Position numbers and translations under genes: made by a program. Below the pieces are notes generated by a model, which worked only from the letters and a program-made list of their open reading frames with translations, ran no database searches and was not told where the DNA came from. Shown here one piece after another: positions 9,668 to 17,265 of a stretch of 64,000 nt of DNA. Source of the DNA: an uncultured Brevibacillus sp. (GTDB lineage Bacteria; Bacillota; Bacilli; Brevibacillales; Brevibacillaceae); the NCBI RefSeq assembly GCF_947502445.1, contig NZ_CANMZW010000011.1, positions 62,001-126,000 on the forward strand, given 5' to 3'. Each line of letters begins with the position of its first letter. The stretch's first letter is position 1.

Positions 9668-9797
9668 GCAAAAAAACCTCGAAGTGGATGACCATTTTTT
9701 TCGTTGATCGTTATATGATCGAAGAAAGAAAACATAAGCATCCCCGAATACGCAAGCGGAGGATGACAGTTATCTGCAGAAAGGACGATACACTACT

Positions 9798-9995
9798 ATG
9801 TCAGTTACGCCATTTATTATTGCTGTTTTCGTTCTGGTTTTCGTCGCTTTCGTCTTGACCTTCCGCATCGGACTCAATCCAGAAGAAGCTACCAACCGAA
9901 GCTTTGTACATCGTTCGCGGAACCTGCTTCTTATTTATGGGATCATTACCTTGATTCTGCTGATTGCCTTATCCGTCTACCTCTATAATCTTTAG
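9798..9995 (+). CDS. Small two-helix membrane protein
   Basis: 65 residues with two hydrophobic segments (about 5-24 and 47-63) separated by a polar loop (LNPEEATNRSFVHRSRN). The ribosome site is AAAGGA about 12 bases upstream, rather distant. Family not recognised. A strong hairpin lies just after the stop. Confidence 0.6.
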   Translation: MSVTPFIIAVFVLVFVAFVLTFRIGLNPEEATNRSFVHRSRNLLLIYGIITLILLIALSVYLYNL

Positions 9996-10004
9996 GCGCA
10001 ACAA

Positions 10005-10039
10005 AGACGCCGTCCCATCCAAAAGATGAGATGGCGTCT
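10005..10039. terminator. Hairpin between the small membrane gene and csp
   Basis: AGACGCC and GGCGTCT arms with an extended inner stem (CATC/GATG) and an AAAA loop. There is no T run on either strand, so it may be an mRNA 3'-end stabiliser rather than a classical terminator. Confidence 0.5.
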
Positions 10040-10090
10040 AGATTATGGAGAGGTATAAAATCACCCTGTTGCTATTATCAGGATATAACC

Positions 10091-10297
10091 CTACACAGCT
10101 TTGCGTGCTACGTTTGCTGCTTGCAGTCCCCGCTGTCCATTTACGATTTCGAACACAACCTGCTCGCCTTCCTCCAGATTACGGTAACCCGATCCAGTAA
10201 TGGCGGAATAGTGAACGAAAACGTCAGGACCTCCTTCTCTCTCAATAAAGCCATAGCCTTTTTCCTTGCTGAACCATTTTACTTTCCCTTGAATCAT
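10091..10297 (-). CDS. Cold shock protein (CspA family)
   Basis: 68 residues, a single cold-shock OB fold. RNP1 is seen as KGYGFIE and RNP2 as VFVHYSAI; the opening [15 protein letters not shown] is typical. It binds single-stranded nucleic acid as an RNA chaperone in the cytoplasm. GGGAGG precedes the start by about 6 bases. Compared with CspB-like proteins it has Tyr in place of the usual Phe in KGFGFI. Confidence 0.95.
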   Translation of the reverse strand: MIQGKVKWFSKEKGYGFIEREGGPDVFVHYSAITGSGYRNLEEGEQVVFEIVNGQRGLQAANVARKAV

Positions 10298-10483
10298 TGT
10301 GTTTCCTCCCTGTAATCAATGCAGCTCTTACGCTTACCCCATCATATGCGGATAGCTAGAAAGTGGAGATACACCATCACAAATTTTCACGACAAATATG
10401 CGTGATTTCTTATATAACGAAACGTTTCCCTTTTCGATTCGTAAATAATGAGTAAGACCTGAAGCAAAAAAAGGGGGACATAA

Positions 10484-10945
10484 ATGATGCGCAAGGCATT
10501 GATCGTTGTTTGCGCGTTGATGCTTACCGCCTGCTCAGAAATTTCCGAAGGGGTGCAGACAGCACAGCAGGCCGTAGAAACAGGGAAACAGGCCATCGAA
10601 ACAGGAAAACAGGTGGTTGAGGCAGGCAAACAGCTGGCAGAATCAGAGGTAGCACAACAATTAAAAACGTATTTACAGCAAAAATACGAGTCCTCCGAGC
10701 AATTACGCAACGCCATGTTTAGTGGAGACGGTAAGCTTTTGACCGAGGAATTGCAAAAAACAGAGCTGGCGAACTTCAGCTTTTACAAATCGGATCTGTT
10801 TTCAGTGGAATACAAGGGTCAACTAAATGCAGATGGTACCTTTAAGGTCGTTAAACAAGATTTAAGCAACCCGAATGCAGAGCCAACCGTTGTGAAAGAA
10901 TTCAAGGTCAGCTTGGATAACAGCGGTCAAGTTCAGGTAGATTGA
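10484..10945 (+). CDS. Putative lipoprotein, 3' end defined by an IS insertion
   Basis: 153 residues. A type II signal peptide is seen: MMRKALIVVCALMLTAC, with the lipobox LTAC placing the lipidated Cys near residue 17. It is followed by a short heptapeptide repeat (ETGKQAI/ETGKQVV/EAGKQLA, residues about 30-52), likely helical, and a C-terminal region of beta character. The second ATG (10487) fits AAGGGGG equally well. The stop codon TGA (10943-10945) lies inside the end of the IS200/IS605 element, so the last codons and the terminator have been separated. In the reconstructed empty site the frame ends almost at once, so the protein is probably hardly changed. Function unknown. Confidence 0.7.
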   Translation: MMRKALIVVCALMLTACSEISEGVQTAQQAVETGKQAIETGKQVVEAGKQLAESEVAQQLKTYLQQKYESSEQLRNAMFSGDGKLLTEELQKTELANFSFYKSDLFSVEYKGQLNADGTFKVVKQDLSNPNAEPTVVKEFKVSLDNSGQVQVD

Positions 10946-11150
10946 CACTCCCCATGCCTAAAGGCAGGGGATTCTTGGGTAGTCACTCCTAACAGAGTGA
11001 AATATACCAAGCTATCCCTGTGAGTCCCACAGTTTAGTTGGCTACGCCAACAATCGAAGTCCTTCTTGCTCAATATTGATGGCAGCGTTTTGGTCACGAT
11101 CATGTTGTACGCCGCAGTTCGGGCATATCCAACTACGTAAATTTAGATTT
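10942..11150 (-). ncRNA. Presumptive omega (right-end) RNA of TnpB
   Basis: In this family the 3' part of the tnpB transcript through the right end forms the guide scaffold of TnpB, with the guide in the flanking DNA. After the tnpB stop the minus strand shows a CACTC/GAGTG hairpin, the AAGAATCCCC motif and the terminal hairpin ending in TCAA. The 5' limit given is an estimate. The flanking 16-20 bases (complement of 10922-10941) would be the guide and match the lipoprotein gene. Confidence 0.6.
10950..10970 (-). repeat. IS right-end subterminal hairpin
   Basis: Imperfect palindrome CCCCATGCC/GGCAGGGG read on the plus strand, recognised by TnpA in this family, 4 bases from the TTGA (TCAA on the IS strand) boundary. 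Confidence 0.8.
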
Positions 11151-12139
11151 TTTACGTCCTTGTTACGGTATCCACAGTTTGGAGTCGAGCAGAGCTGGCT
11201 AGAAGGGAATTGTTTCCCAACAATTGAGACCTTTCTGCCATACCATTCTGACTTATACTCCAGCATCGTGCGAAACATAGACCACGAAGCATCTGCAATG
11301 GATTTTGCTACCTTGTGATTTTTGACCATATTTTCTACTTGCAAGTCCTCTAAACAGATCACTTGGTTTTCGTTGATCAGCTTGGTTGACAGCTTATGTA
11401 GAAAATCGTTGCGGGTATTTGCGATTTTTTCATGAAGCCGGGCTACTTTCATACGTGCTTTATTTCGGTTTTTACTACCTTTTTGTCTGCGAGATTGAAT
11501 TCGTTGCCACTTCGCCAGTTGTTTTTCATACTTACGGTAGTATTTGGGATTCTCCACCTTTTCACCCGTAGAGAGAATGGCGAAATTCTTGATTCCAAGG
11601 TCAATCCCTACAGTCTGCTCCACTTGTGGTAGCAACAAAACTTCTGTTTCGCAAAGAACAGACACAAAATATTTTCCCGAAGGATTGCGTCTAATTGTAG
11701 CTGACAGGATACGTCCGTCGATTTCTCGTGATTTGGCAAACGCAACCCATCCAAGTTTAGGAAGTTTGATACGATTCCCTTCCACTTTGATGTTCATTTT
11801 GCATGTATAGGACTGTTTAGGATTCTGCTTACTCTTGAATTTCGGATACCCCTTTTTCTCTTTGAAGAACTTTTTGTACGAGAAATCCAAATCTTTCAAT
11901 GTAGATTGCAGGGCAGTTGAATCCACTTCTTTCAGCCATTCGATTTCTTTTTTAAGTTGCGTTAACATTGCAGAGCAATCGTGGTAGCCCAGCATTTTCT
12001 TTTCCTGTTCGTAAGCATCTTTTCGCTTTGCGAGAAAGTGATTGAATACGAAGCGCGTGCATCCGATTGTCTTGTTAATGAGTGTCGTTTGTTCTTTGTT
12101 TGGATAGAGACGAAATTTGTACGCTCTGTGCATATTCAA
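11042..12139 (-). CDS. tnpB: TnpB RNA-guided nuclease (IS605 OrfB)
   Basis: 365 residues, a full-length TnpB. An N-terminal OrfB helix-turn-helix region ([17 protein letters not shown]) is followed by a RuvC-like domain with all three acidic groups in place: D180 in [11 protein letters not shown]264 in ICLEDLQ, and D347/D349 in HDRDQNAA. The zinc finger has C317/C322 and C339/C342. TnpB cuts DNA beside a TAM using the omega RNA and helps keep the element at its donor site. It overlaps tnpA by 4 bases (ATGA). Nothing suggests decay. Confidence 0.95.
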   Translation of the reverse strand: MNMHRAYKFRLYPNKEQTTLINKTIGCTRFVFNHFLAKRKDAYEQEKKMLGYHDCSAMLTQLKKEIEWLKEVDSTALQSTLKDLDFSYKKFFKEKKGYPKFKSKQNPKQSYTCKMNIKVEGNRIKLPKLGWVAFAKSREIDGRILSATIRRNPSGKYFVSVLCETEVLLLPQVEQTVGIDLGIKNFAILSTGEKVENPKYYRKYEKQLAKWQRIQSRRQKGSKNRNKARMKVARLHEKIANTRNDFLHKLSTKLINENQVICLEDLQVENMVKNHKVAKSIADASWSMFRTMLEYKSEWYGRKVSIVGKQFPSSQLCSTPNCGYRNKDVKNLNLRSWICPNCGVQHDRDQNAAINIEQEGLRLLA

Positions 12140-12549
12140 TCACTCCTTTCCTTCTGAGACTCCATGTATTTCTTAATCACATCCAGTTGAACAGTTCCAA
12201 CGGTGGCAACAAAGTAGGCGTTTGTCCATAGTGACGGAAGCCTGCTTTTTAGATGCCTAAATTCCATTCGCAGCACTCTGGATGTATAGCCCTTTAAGTG
12301 TTTCACGACTCGATGAATTCCGAATTGCGGGTCACACTTGATGAGCAAATGAACATGATCAGGCATGATCTCCATTTCAACAATTTCAGCACGTAGTTCC
12401 ATTGCCTTTTCAAGAAACAACTCTTTTAATCGAATGTCTATTGGATCTGTCAAAACCTTTTTACGATACTTTGGGCAAAAGACAACGTGATATTTACAGT
12501 CAAATACGATATTGTGGTTAGTTTCCACTGATCTACTCAAAACCATCAC
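12136..12549 (-). CDS. tnpA: IS200/IS605 Y1 transposase
   Basis: 137 residues. The HUH motif is H65-V-H67 in MPDHVHLLI, and the single catalytic tyrosine is Y128 in VIKKYMESQ. Such enzymes cut and join single-stranded DNA at the hairpin ends and move preferentially at replication forks. The N-terminus ([13 protein letters not shown]) and length match the family, so it is probably intact. Two ATG codons are adjacent at the start and either may be used. Gene order tnpA then tnpB, both reading away from the left end. Confidence 0.95.
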   Translation of the reverse strand: MMVLSRSVETNHNIVFDCKYHVVFCPKYRKKVLTDPIDIRLKELFLEKAMELRAEIVEMEIMPDHVHLLIKCDPQFGIHRVVKHLKGYTSRVLRMEFRHLKSRLPSLWTNAYFVATVGTVQLDVIKKYMESQKERSD

Positions 12550-12672
12550 CTATGGTTAATTATACCATACCGCGTTAGATGAATGGAATATATCTAACAT
12601 TGATACAAAAAAGAACTATTTTTTGTTTGCTCTTAGCCCCCTAAAGGGGATACAGAGCAAAGTGCCTTATAT

Positions 12673-12693
12673 CCCCTTAGCTAAAGCAAGGGG
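12673..12693 (-). repeat. IS left-end subterminal hairpin
   Basis: CCCCTT...AAGGGG arms around GCTTTAGC with a one-base bulge, the expected TnpA recognition hairpin. A second inverted pair (TTTGCTCT/AGAGCAAA, about 12627-12662) lies just inside. Confidence 0.75.
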
Positions 12694-12730
12694 TTTTACG
12701 GTACGAATGATAAGGATAATGAGCAAGTCG

Positions 12731-12762
12731 AAAGCCTGCGTATGCGAAATCGCAGGCTTTTT
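12731..12762 (+). terminator. Displaced terminator of the lipoprotein gene
   Basis: AAAGCCTGCG and CGCAGGCTTT arms with a TTTTTT tail. It sits beyond the IS and points in the lipoprotein direction, so it probably ended that transcript before insertion. Confidence 0.85.
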
Positions 12763-12900
12763 TATTTTGATTAAAAACTTTCTATTGAAGCTCTGCTAAA
12801 TTTTCAGTATTTCCTTATAGATTTTTATAAATATACATGATAATGTGTATTTTGTTCATATTACTTTCATAAATACTAAACACAACAAGAGGTGCTGCCA

Positions 12901-14364
12901 ATGAATATGCTGCTCACGTCCATTATTGTGTACATGGCCGGAATGCTTTTAATCGGTTATTACGCCTACAAGCGTACTTCCAATTTGACGGACTACATGC
13001 TTGGCGGTCGTTCACTCGGGCCAGCGGTCACTGCACTAAGTGCTGGCGCATCCGATATGAGTGGCTGGCTGATGATGGGTCTGCCAGGTGCGATGTTTGC
13101 CCAAGGGTTAAGCGCTTCCTGGATCGCCATCGGTCTGACACTCGGCGCGTATGCAAACTGGCTCTATGTCGCTCCCCGCTTGCGTACGTACACGGAGGTC
13201 GCCAACAACTCCATTACCATTCCTGCTTTTTTAGAAAACCGTTTCGGGGAGGGCTCCCGGATGCTGCGTCTCGTCTCCGCTCTTGTTATCATGATCTTTT
13301 TTACGTTCTATGTCTCCTCCGGTCTTGTATCTGGTGGCGTTTTGTTCGAAAACACGTTTCACATGAACTATCATACTGGTTTGTGGATCGTCGGGCTGGT
13401 GACGATCGCCTACACGCTGTTTGGCGGGTTTCTCGCGGTTAGCTGGACGGATGCGGTACAAGGCATGATCATGGTGCTGGCCCTGATTATGGTTCCTCTC
13501 GTTACATTACTGACTGTCGGTGGCATCGGACCTACCTTTACTGAAATTCATTCAATCGATCCTTCTCTGCTCGATATTTTTAAAGGGACGAGCCTCATCG
13601 GAATTATTTCCTTGTTCGCCTGGGGACTCGGTTACTTCGGGCAGCCACATATCATCGTCCGTTTTATGGCGATCACCTCTACCAAAGAAGTTAAAAAAGC
13701 GCGCAGTATCGGCATGAGCTGGATGATTTTTTCCGTTGCTGGCGCTATGCTAACTGGTCTCATCGGTGTCGCACTTTATTCCAAGCAAGGCTGGACACTC
13801 AGCGATCCGGAAACGATTTTCATTCAATTAGGAACGATTCTGTTCCATCCACTGATCACAGGGTTTCTGCTTGCAGCGATTCTCGCTGCGATCATGAGTA
13901 CGATTTCTTCCCAATTGCTCGTGACCTCCAGCTCCTTGACCGAGGATATATTCAAAACGTTTTTGAACCGGTCGGCATCAGACAAAGAGCTGGTCATGGT
14001 TGGCCGCTTCTCCGTTCTGCTTGTAGCAGTCATTGCCTTTTTGCTCGCTCTGAATAAAAACGATACAATTCTCGATCTTGTAGGCTATGCGTGGGCTGGT
14101 TTTGGAGCCTCGTTTGGTCCCGTCATTCTCTTGTCTCTCTACTGGAAGCGCATGAATAAATGGGGTGCTCTTGCCGGAATGATCGGCGGTGCCTTGTCCG
14201 TCATCATCTGGACCCGTTTCGATGTATTAAAGGACTTTTTGTATGAGATGGTACCTGGTTTTGCAGTTAGCCTGCTTGCCATCGTGATCGTAAGCCATCT
14301 GACAAGTAAGCCTTCAAATGAAGTAGCCCAGCAGTTTGACAAGTACAAAAGCATGACAGAATAA
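12901..14364 (+). CDS. putP: Sodium/proline symporter (SSS family)
   Basis: 487 residues from ATG 12901, which follows AGAGGTG by 6 bases; an in-frame ATG 9 bases earlier overlaps that site. About 13 membrane segments are expected. The SSS signature is clear: LGGRSLGPAVTALSAGASDMSGWLMMG near residue 38 holds the sodium and proline contacts, followed by GLTLGAYANW and the conserved GYFGQPHIIVRFMA. The match to PutP/OpuE proline importers is strong by these motifs. Monocistronic, with a terminator just after the stop. Confidence 0.92.
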   Translation: MNMLLTSIIVYMAGMLLIGYYAYKRTSNLTDYMLGGRSLGPAVTALSAGASDMSGWLMMGLPGAMFAQGLSASWIAIGLTLGAYANWLYVAPRLRTYTEVANNSITIPAFLENRFGEGSRMLRLVSALVIMIFFTFYVSSGLVSGGVLFENTFHMNYHTGLWIVGLVTIAYTLFGGFLAVSWTDAVQGMIMVLALIMVPLVTLLTVGGIGPTFTEIHSIDPSLLDIFKGTSLIGIISLFAWGLGYFGQPHIIVRFMAITSTKEVKKARSIGMSWMIFSVAGAMLTGLIGVALYSKQGWTLSDPETIFIQLGTILFHPLITGFLLAAILAAIMSTISSQLLVTSSSLTEDIFKTFLNRSASDKELVMVGRFSVLLVAVIAFLLALNKNDTILDLVGYAWAGFGASFGPVILLSLYWKRMNKWGALAGMIGGALSVIIWTRFDVLKDFLYEMVPGFAVSLLAIVIVSHLTSKPSNEVAQQFDKYKSMTE

Positions 14365-14369
14365 TTTCG

Positions 14370-14410
14370 TGCCCCCTTTCGTTGAACGATCGTTCAGTAT
14401 GAAGGGGGCA
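14370..14410 (+). terminator. putP terminator
   Basis: TGCCCCCTTT... GAAGGGGGCA stem whose loop contains the perfect palindrome TGAACGATCGTTCA, followed by TTTCTTT. Confidence 0.85.
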
Positions 14411-14422
14411 TTTCTTTGAAAC

Positions 14423-14590
14423 ACGGATGCCGCTCGAACCGAGCTAATCATCGAGATAGATGGGCAGCTAAAAGGCAGCGTGGGTCGCTACTGGATATCC
14501 GAAGAAACAAACTGGTGCGAAATCGGCATCGTCATTTACGACTCGCGGTACTGGTCGAATGGATTTGGCCGTGAAGCTTTCCAAATAGGG
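14423..14590 (+). pseudogene. GNAT acetyltransferase remnant
   Basis: An open stretch without start or proper end reads RTELIIEIDGQLKGSVGRYW and then TNWCEIGIVIYDSRYWSNGF, the central beta-strand and the start of the acetyl-CoA loop region of a GNAT N-acetyltransferase. The N-terminal third and the CoA-binding C-terminal part are absent. It begins immediately after the putP terminator and runs into the end of the zinc-ribbon gene, so it is a leftover of a deletion. Confidence 0.6.
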
Positions 14591-14606
14591 CTTATCTCCA
14601 TTTTGA

Positions 14607-15047
14607 TTACTTATGTGAATCGTTTTTTGGATCAGTATAATTCTTCGTTTCATGAAGCGGGGGAGAAATCGCAGAGATATCAATGATCTCTGGCGGCATA
14701 ATGAACTGATGACCGCAGGTTGGGCAAAATTTTGTTTCGAGGGCGACGGTCTTTCCGCAATCGCATTCCTTTTCGTTGTTCAGCTCCTTGATTTTGATTT
14801 GGAGCTGCTTGATCTCCCCCTGAATCGTCACAATCTCTTCGCAGTAGCCTTCGATTTCGGGTGTAGCTGTCACTGCTTGATTTTGGGAGAACCGCTCAAA
14901 AACGATCTCACCAATCTTCGCTTGCTTTTCTTCGACCTGCTTTTGCAAGTCCTGTGCCTGGAGCTTCAGGCGATTGATTTCCACGACAGTCTTTGCTTTT
15001 TGTCCCGCATCGGTTACTCCCTGCTTCAATTTATCTAGAAAGCTCAT
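14607..15047 (-). CDS. Coiled-coil protein with C-terminal zinc ribbon
   Basis: About 146 residues from ATG 15047, which follows GGAGGAGG by 6 bases; the longer frame upstream lacks a site. Residues 1-100 are charged and helical (LKLQAQDLQKQVEEKQAKIG), a likely coiled coil. A zinc ribbon follows: CDCGKTVALETKFCPTCGHQF with two CxC/CxxC knuckles. The tail is polar. No membrane segment. Similar zinc-ribbon proteins occur widely in Bacilli without assigned roles. Confidence 0.7.
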   Translation of the reverse strand: MSFLDKLKQGVTDAGQKAKTVVEINRLKLQAQDLQKQVEEKQAKIGEIVFERFSQNQAVTATPEIEGYCEEIVTIQGEIKQLQIKIKELNNEKECDCGKTVALETKFCPTCGHQFIMPPEIIDISAISPPLHETKNYTDPKNDSHK

Positions 15048-15218
15048 ATGGACCTCCTCCCTTCTTCTCTGGCGAACCCCTTTTGCTTCGTGCTCTTGCC
15101 TGATTTCATCCACATTTTATTACTCTATATGGATATTCGTCATTGCTCCAGCCGATTACTGCGGTACTAGCGTTGGCTGTCCGTTTAATGAAAACAGTGT
15201 GAAGTTAGTGCGCCAAAA

Positions 15219-15254
15219 AGCCCAGGGAGCACTTATGCAGGCGCTCCCTGGGCT
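15219..15254 (-). terminator. Terminator of the dynamin operon
   Basis: AGCCCAGGGAGC/GCTCCCTGGGCT arms, 12 bp perfect, with a TTTTT tail on the minus strand. Confidence 0.9.
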
Positions 15255-15297
15255 ATCTTTTGTCCCTCTTGCTCTATGTTGCTATAACGACTCTGCC

Positions 15298-17265
15298 TTA
15301 CGCTAGCTCAGCGGCTACGCGATTCATCTTGGCTTCCAGCTCACCCAGATCGACATTCATATCGAGTGCAGCAAAAACACCAGTGAAATAGGCGTCGATT
15401 TGCTCAACGACGCGGGCACGCTCGCCAGCTGCCATTTCGGTAAACAGCGCTTGAAACTGCTGATCGAGCTGCTCACTGCCAGTCGCCACATAAGCAGCTA
15501 CCGGATCTTGCAAACGCTTTTCCAAGTCTTCACGCATTTTCACCTTGCCATCCTGCTCAAAAAAGTCCTTCGTATTTTTAAACAGGGAGAGCGCTGGCTG
15601 GAATGCACCCTGTGCCACAGGCAGGTCCTCTGCAAAGGAAAGCGTCTCTACCTGACGTGCCTGGTATGGAGCCAGGGTCAAACTCGTTGCGTGGGTCTGA
15701 ACATCCTTTTGCCATGCCTGAACCAACGAAACGCCCTGCTTGTTGATGAATTTTTCCAGACGCAGTGTGGTTGCACGCAGCTCCTGTGCCAAATCGTAGC
15801 TGATGGAGCGCAACAGGTCAGTCAGACAGCCCTGTAGCGCCTGCTTCAGATTGCGGCCATCTTCCTTGAGAACAGCCGGATTGAACGCAAAATTATAAAG
15901 CTCAGCGAATCGGAAAAAGAGGCGCTGCTTCACGTAATAAACCAATTCTTCCCGCTCTTTTGCCAAATCCCGCTCCAGTGAGGTGGTTGACAAGGCTTCT
16001 ACTGCTGAGAGGGCTGCTGTTTGCGCCGCAGTTGCCGCCTCCCGACGTGCCAGACGCTCACTTTCACCGGATTGCGCCATCCGCATGAATTCACTCAAGG
16101 CATCGTATGCGCGGCGGATTTCACCCACGGCTGCGTTTACAGCAATCTGAGTCAGCTCATCAATCGTAAAGCGTAAGAAATCTGCTTCAAATGAGGCCAT
16201 ACCAGACAGCTTGAAGGCCTCATCGGCAGCCATCAGCGCCTCGCCTTCCGCTGTTTGCGTGCGTTGACGGTATACTTTTTCAGCCGATGCTGCCAGCTTG
16301 CCTTTTTCGTGCATACGCGCAAGCAGTGCGGTCTGACTGGAAACCGGATAAATTCGCGGCAAACGAATTCCACAGGTCAACAGGTTTTTCTCCACATGGG
16401 TAATCACGCCTTGCAGCTCTTCCTCTGATGCAGCCAAATCAGCCGCATTGACAATAAAGAACATTTTGTCCATCTCAAACGTATCTTTTACGCGTCCCAT
16501 CTGCAGCAAGAACTCGCGGTCCGCTTGAGCAAACGCATGGTTATAGTAAGTAACAAACAACACGGCATCCGCATTTTTCATATATTCAAAGGCAACACCT
16601 GTATGGCGCGCATTAATCGAGTCAGCACCAGGCGTATCTACCAGAACAATCCCTTGGTCAGTCAACGGGCAAGAGTAGAACAGCTCGATGTATTCGGCAA
16701 AACATGCTTTTTCTTCCTTGGCTACAAAACCTTTAAATGCCTGCATGTCAACCAGCAGCTCGCCGCCCAGATGACTTGTCATGTCTCCCAAGCCCTTGGT
16801 GACGGCCTTCAGGAAGGTATAGTGCGGCTTCGCTGTTGGCGGAATTTGTGTAACATCAATGTTGCCGAGCTCAGCTAGTGCGTCCTCCAGCCGGCTTGCG
16901 GATAAGCCAAATACAGCAAGGGAACGAAGCACGTCTTGCTCGATCGCCTCTCTTTCCTTCAGTACGACGCGCACAGTCCCATGCGGATGCGCTTCATCTG
17001 GAGGCATAATTTTATTAATCGCTGCCGTCGTCGGGTTTGGCGACACTGGCAGCACGAGATCACCCATCAATGCGTTGGCAAAGGATGATTTTCCGGCACT
17101 GAACGCCCCGAACAATGCCACAGTAAAACGGTTGGCTGTAAGGCGATCTGCACGATCCAGCATAGCCTCTGCCTGGGCGTTCATACCTGGCACGGAAGTG
17201 ATTTCTTTACTTGTACGGCGCAAGCGCTCTGCTGCAGCCACTAGTTTGTCTCGTAGTTGATTCAT
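15298..17265 (-). CDS. Bacterial dynamin-like GTPase, second half (D2-like)
   Basis: 655 residues. GTPase motifs: G1 LFGAFSAGKSSFANALMG, G3 VDTPGADSINARHT, and an NKxD-like VNAADLA. Long helical stretches follow, as in dynamin stalk and paddle regions. It begins within the stop of the preceding dynamin (ATGA), with GAAGGAGACAAGG upstream, so the two are coupled. In Bacillus subtilis DynA (YpbR) two dynamin units are fused in one chain of about 1,190 residues that protects and fuses membranes under phage or antibiotic stress. The two proteins here sum to 1,204 residues and appear to be the unfused equivalent. Confidence 0.85.
   Translation of the reverse strand: MNQLRDKLVAAAERLRRTSKEITSVPGMNAQAEAMLDRADRLTANRFTVALFGAFSAGKSSFANALMGDLVLPVSPNPTTAAINKIMPPDEAHPHGTVRVVLKEREAIEQDVLRSLAVFGLSASRLEDALAELGNIDVTQIPPTAKPHYTFLKAVTKGLGDMTSHLGGELLVDMQAFKGFVAKEEKACFAEYIELFYSCPLTDQGIVLVDTPGADSINARHTGVAFEYMKNADAVLFVTYYNHAFAQADREFLLQMGRVKDTFEMDKMFFIVNAADLAASEEELQGVITHVEKNLLTCGIRLPRIYPVSSQTALLARMHEKGKLAASAEKVYRQRTQTAEGEALMAADEAFKLSGMASFEADFLRFTIDELTQIAVNAAVGEIRRAYDALSEFMRMAQSGESERLARREAATAAQTAALSAVEALSTTSLERDLAKEREELVYYVKQRLFFRFAELYNFAFNPAVLKEDGRNLKQALQGCLTDLLRSISYDLAQELRATTLRLEKFINKQGVSLVQAWQKDVQTHATSLTLAPYQARQVETLSFAEDLPVAQGAFQPALSLFKNTKDFFEQDGKVKMREDLEKRLQDPVAAYVATGSEQLDQQFQALFTEMAAGERARVVEQIDAYFTGVFAALDMNVDLGELEAKMNRVAAELA

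Larger units (their letters stand above)
10942..12709 (-). mobile_element. IS200/IS605-family insertion sequence (tnpA + tnpB)
   Basis: Single-strand transposon with a Y1 HUH transposase, a TnpB nuclease and subterminal hairpins instead of terminal inverted repeats. On the minus strand the right end finishes with hairpin CCCCTGCC-TTTA-GGCATGGGG and then GTGTCAA, the typical TCAA cleavage signal (boundary 10942). The left end carries hairpin 12673-12693. Its outer boundary is inferred: a TTAT tetranucleotide (12710-12713 on the complement) is a plausible target and TAM site. No terminal inverted repeats or target duplication are expected. About 1.77 kb. Confidence 0.85.

Noticed and set aside
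9664..9858. 64-codon ORF after the MocR gene
   Set aside because: Overlaps the better supported small membrane protein in another frame and has no ribosome site of its own.
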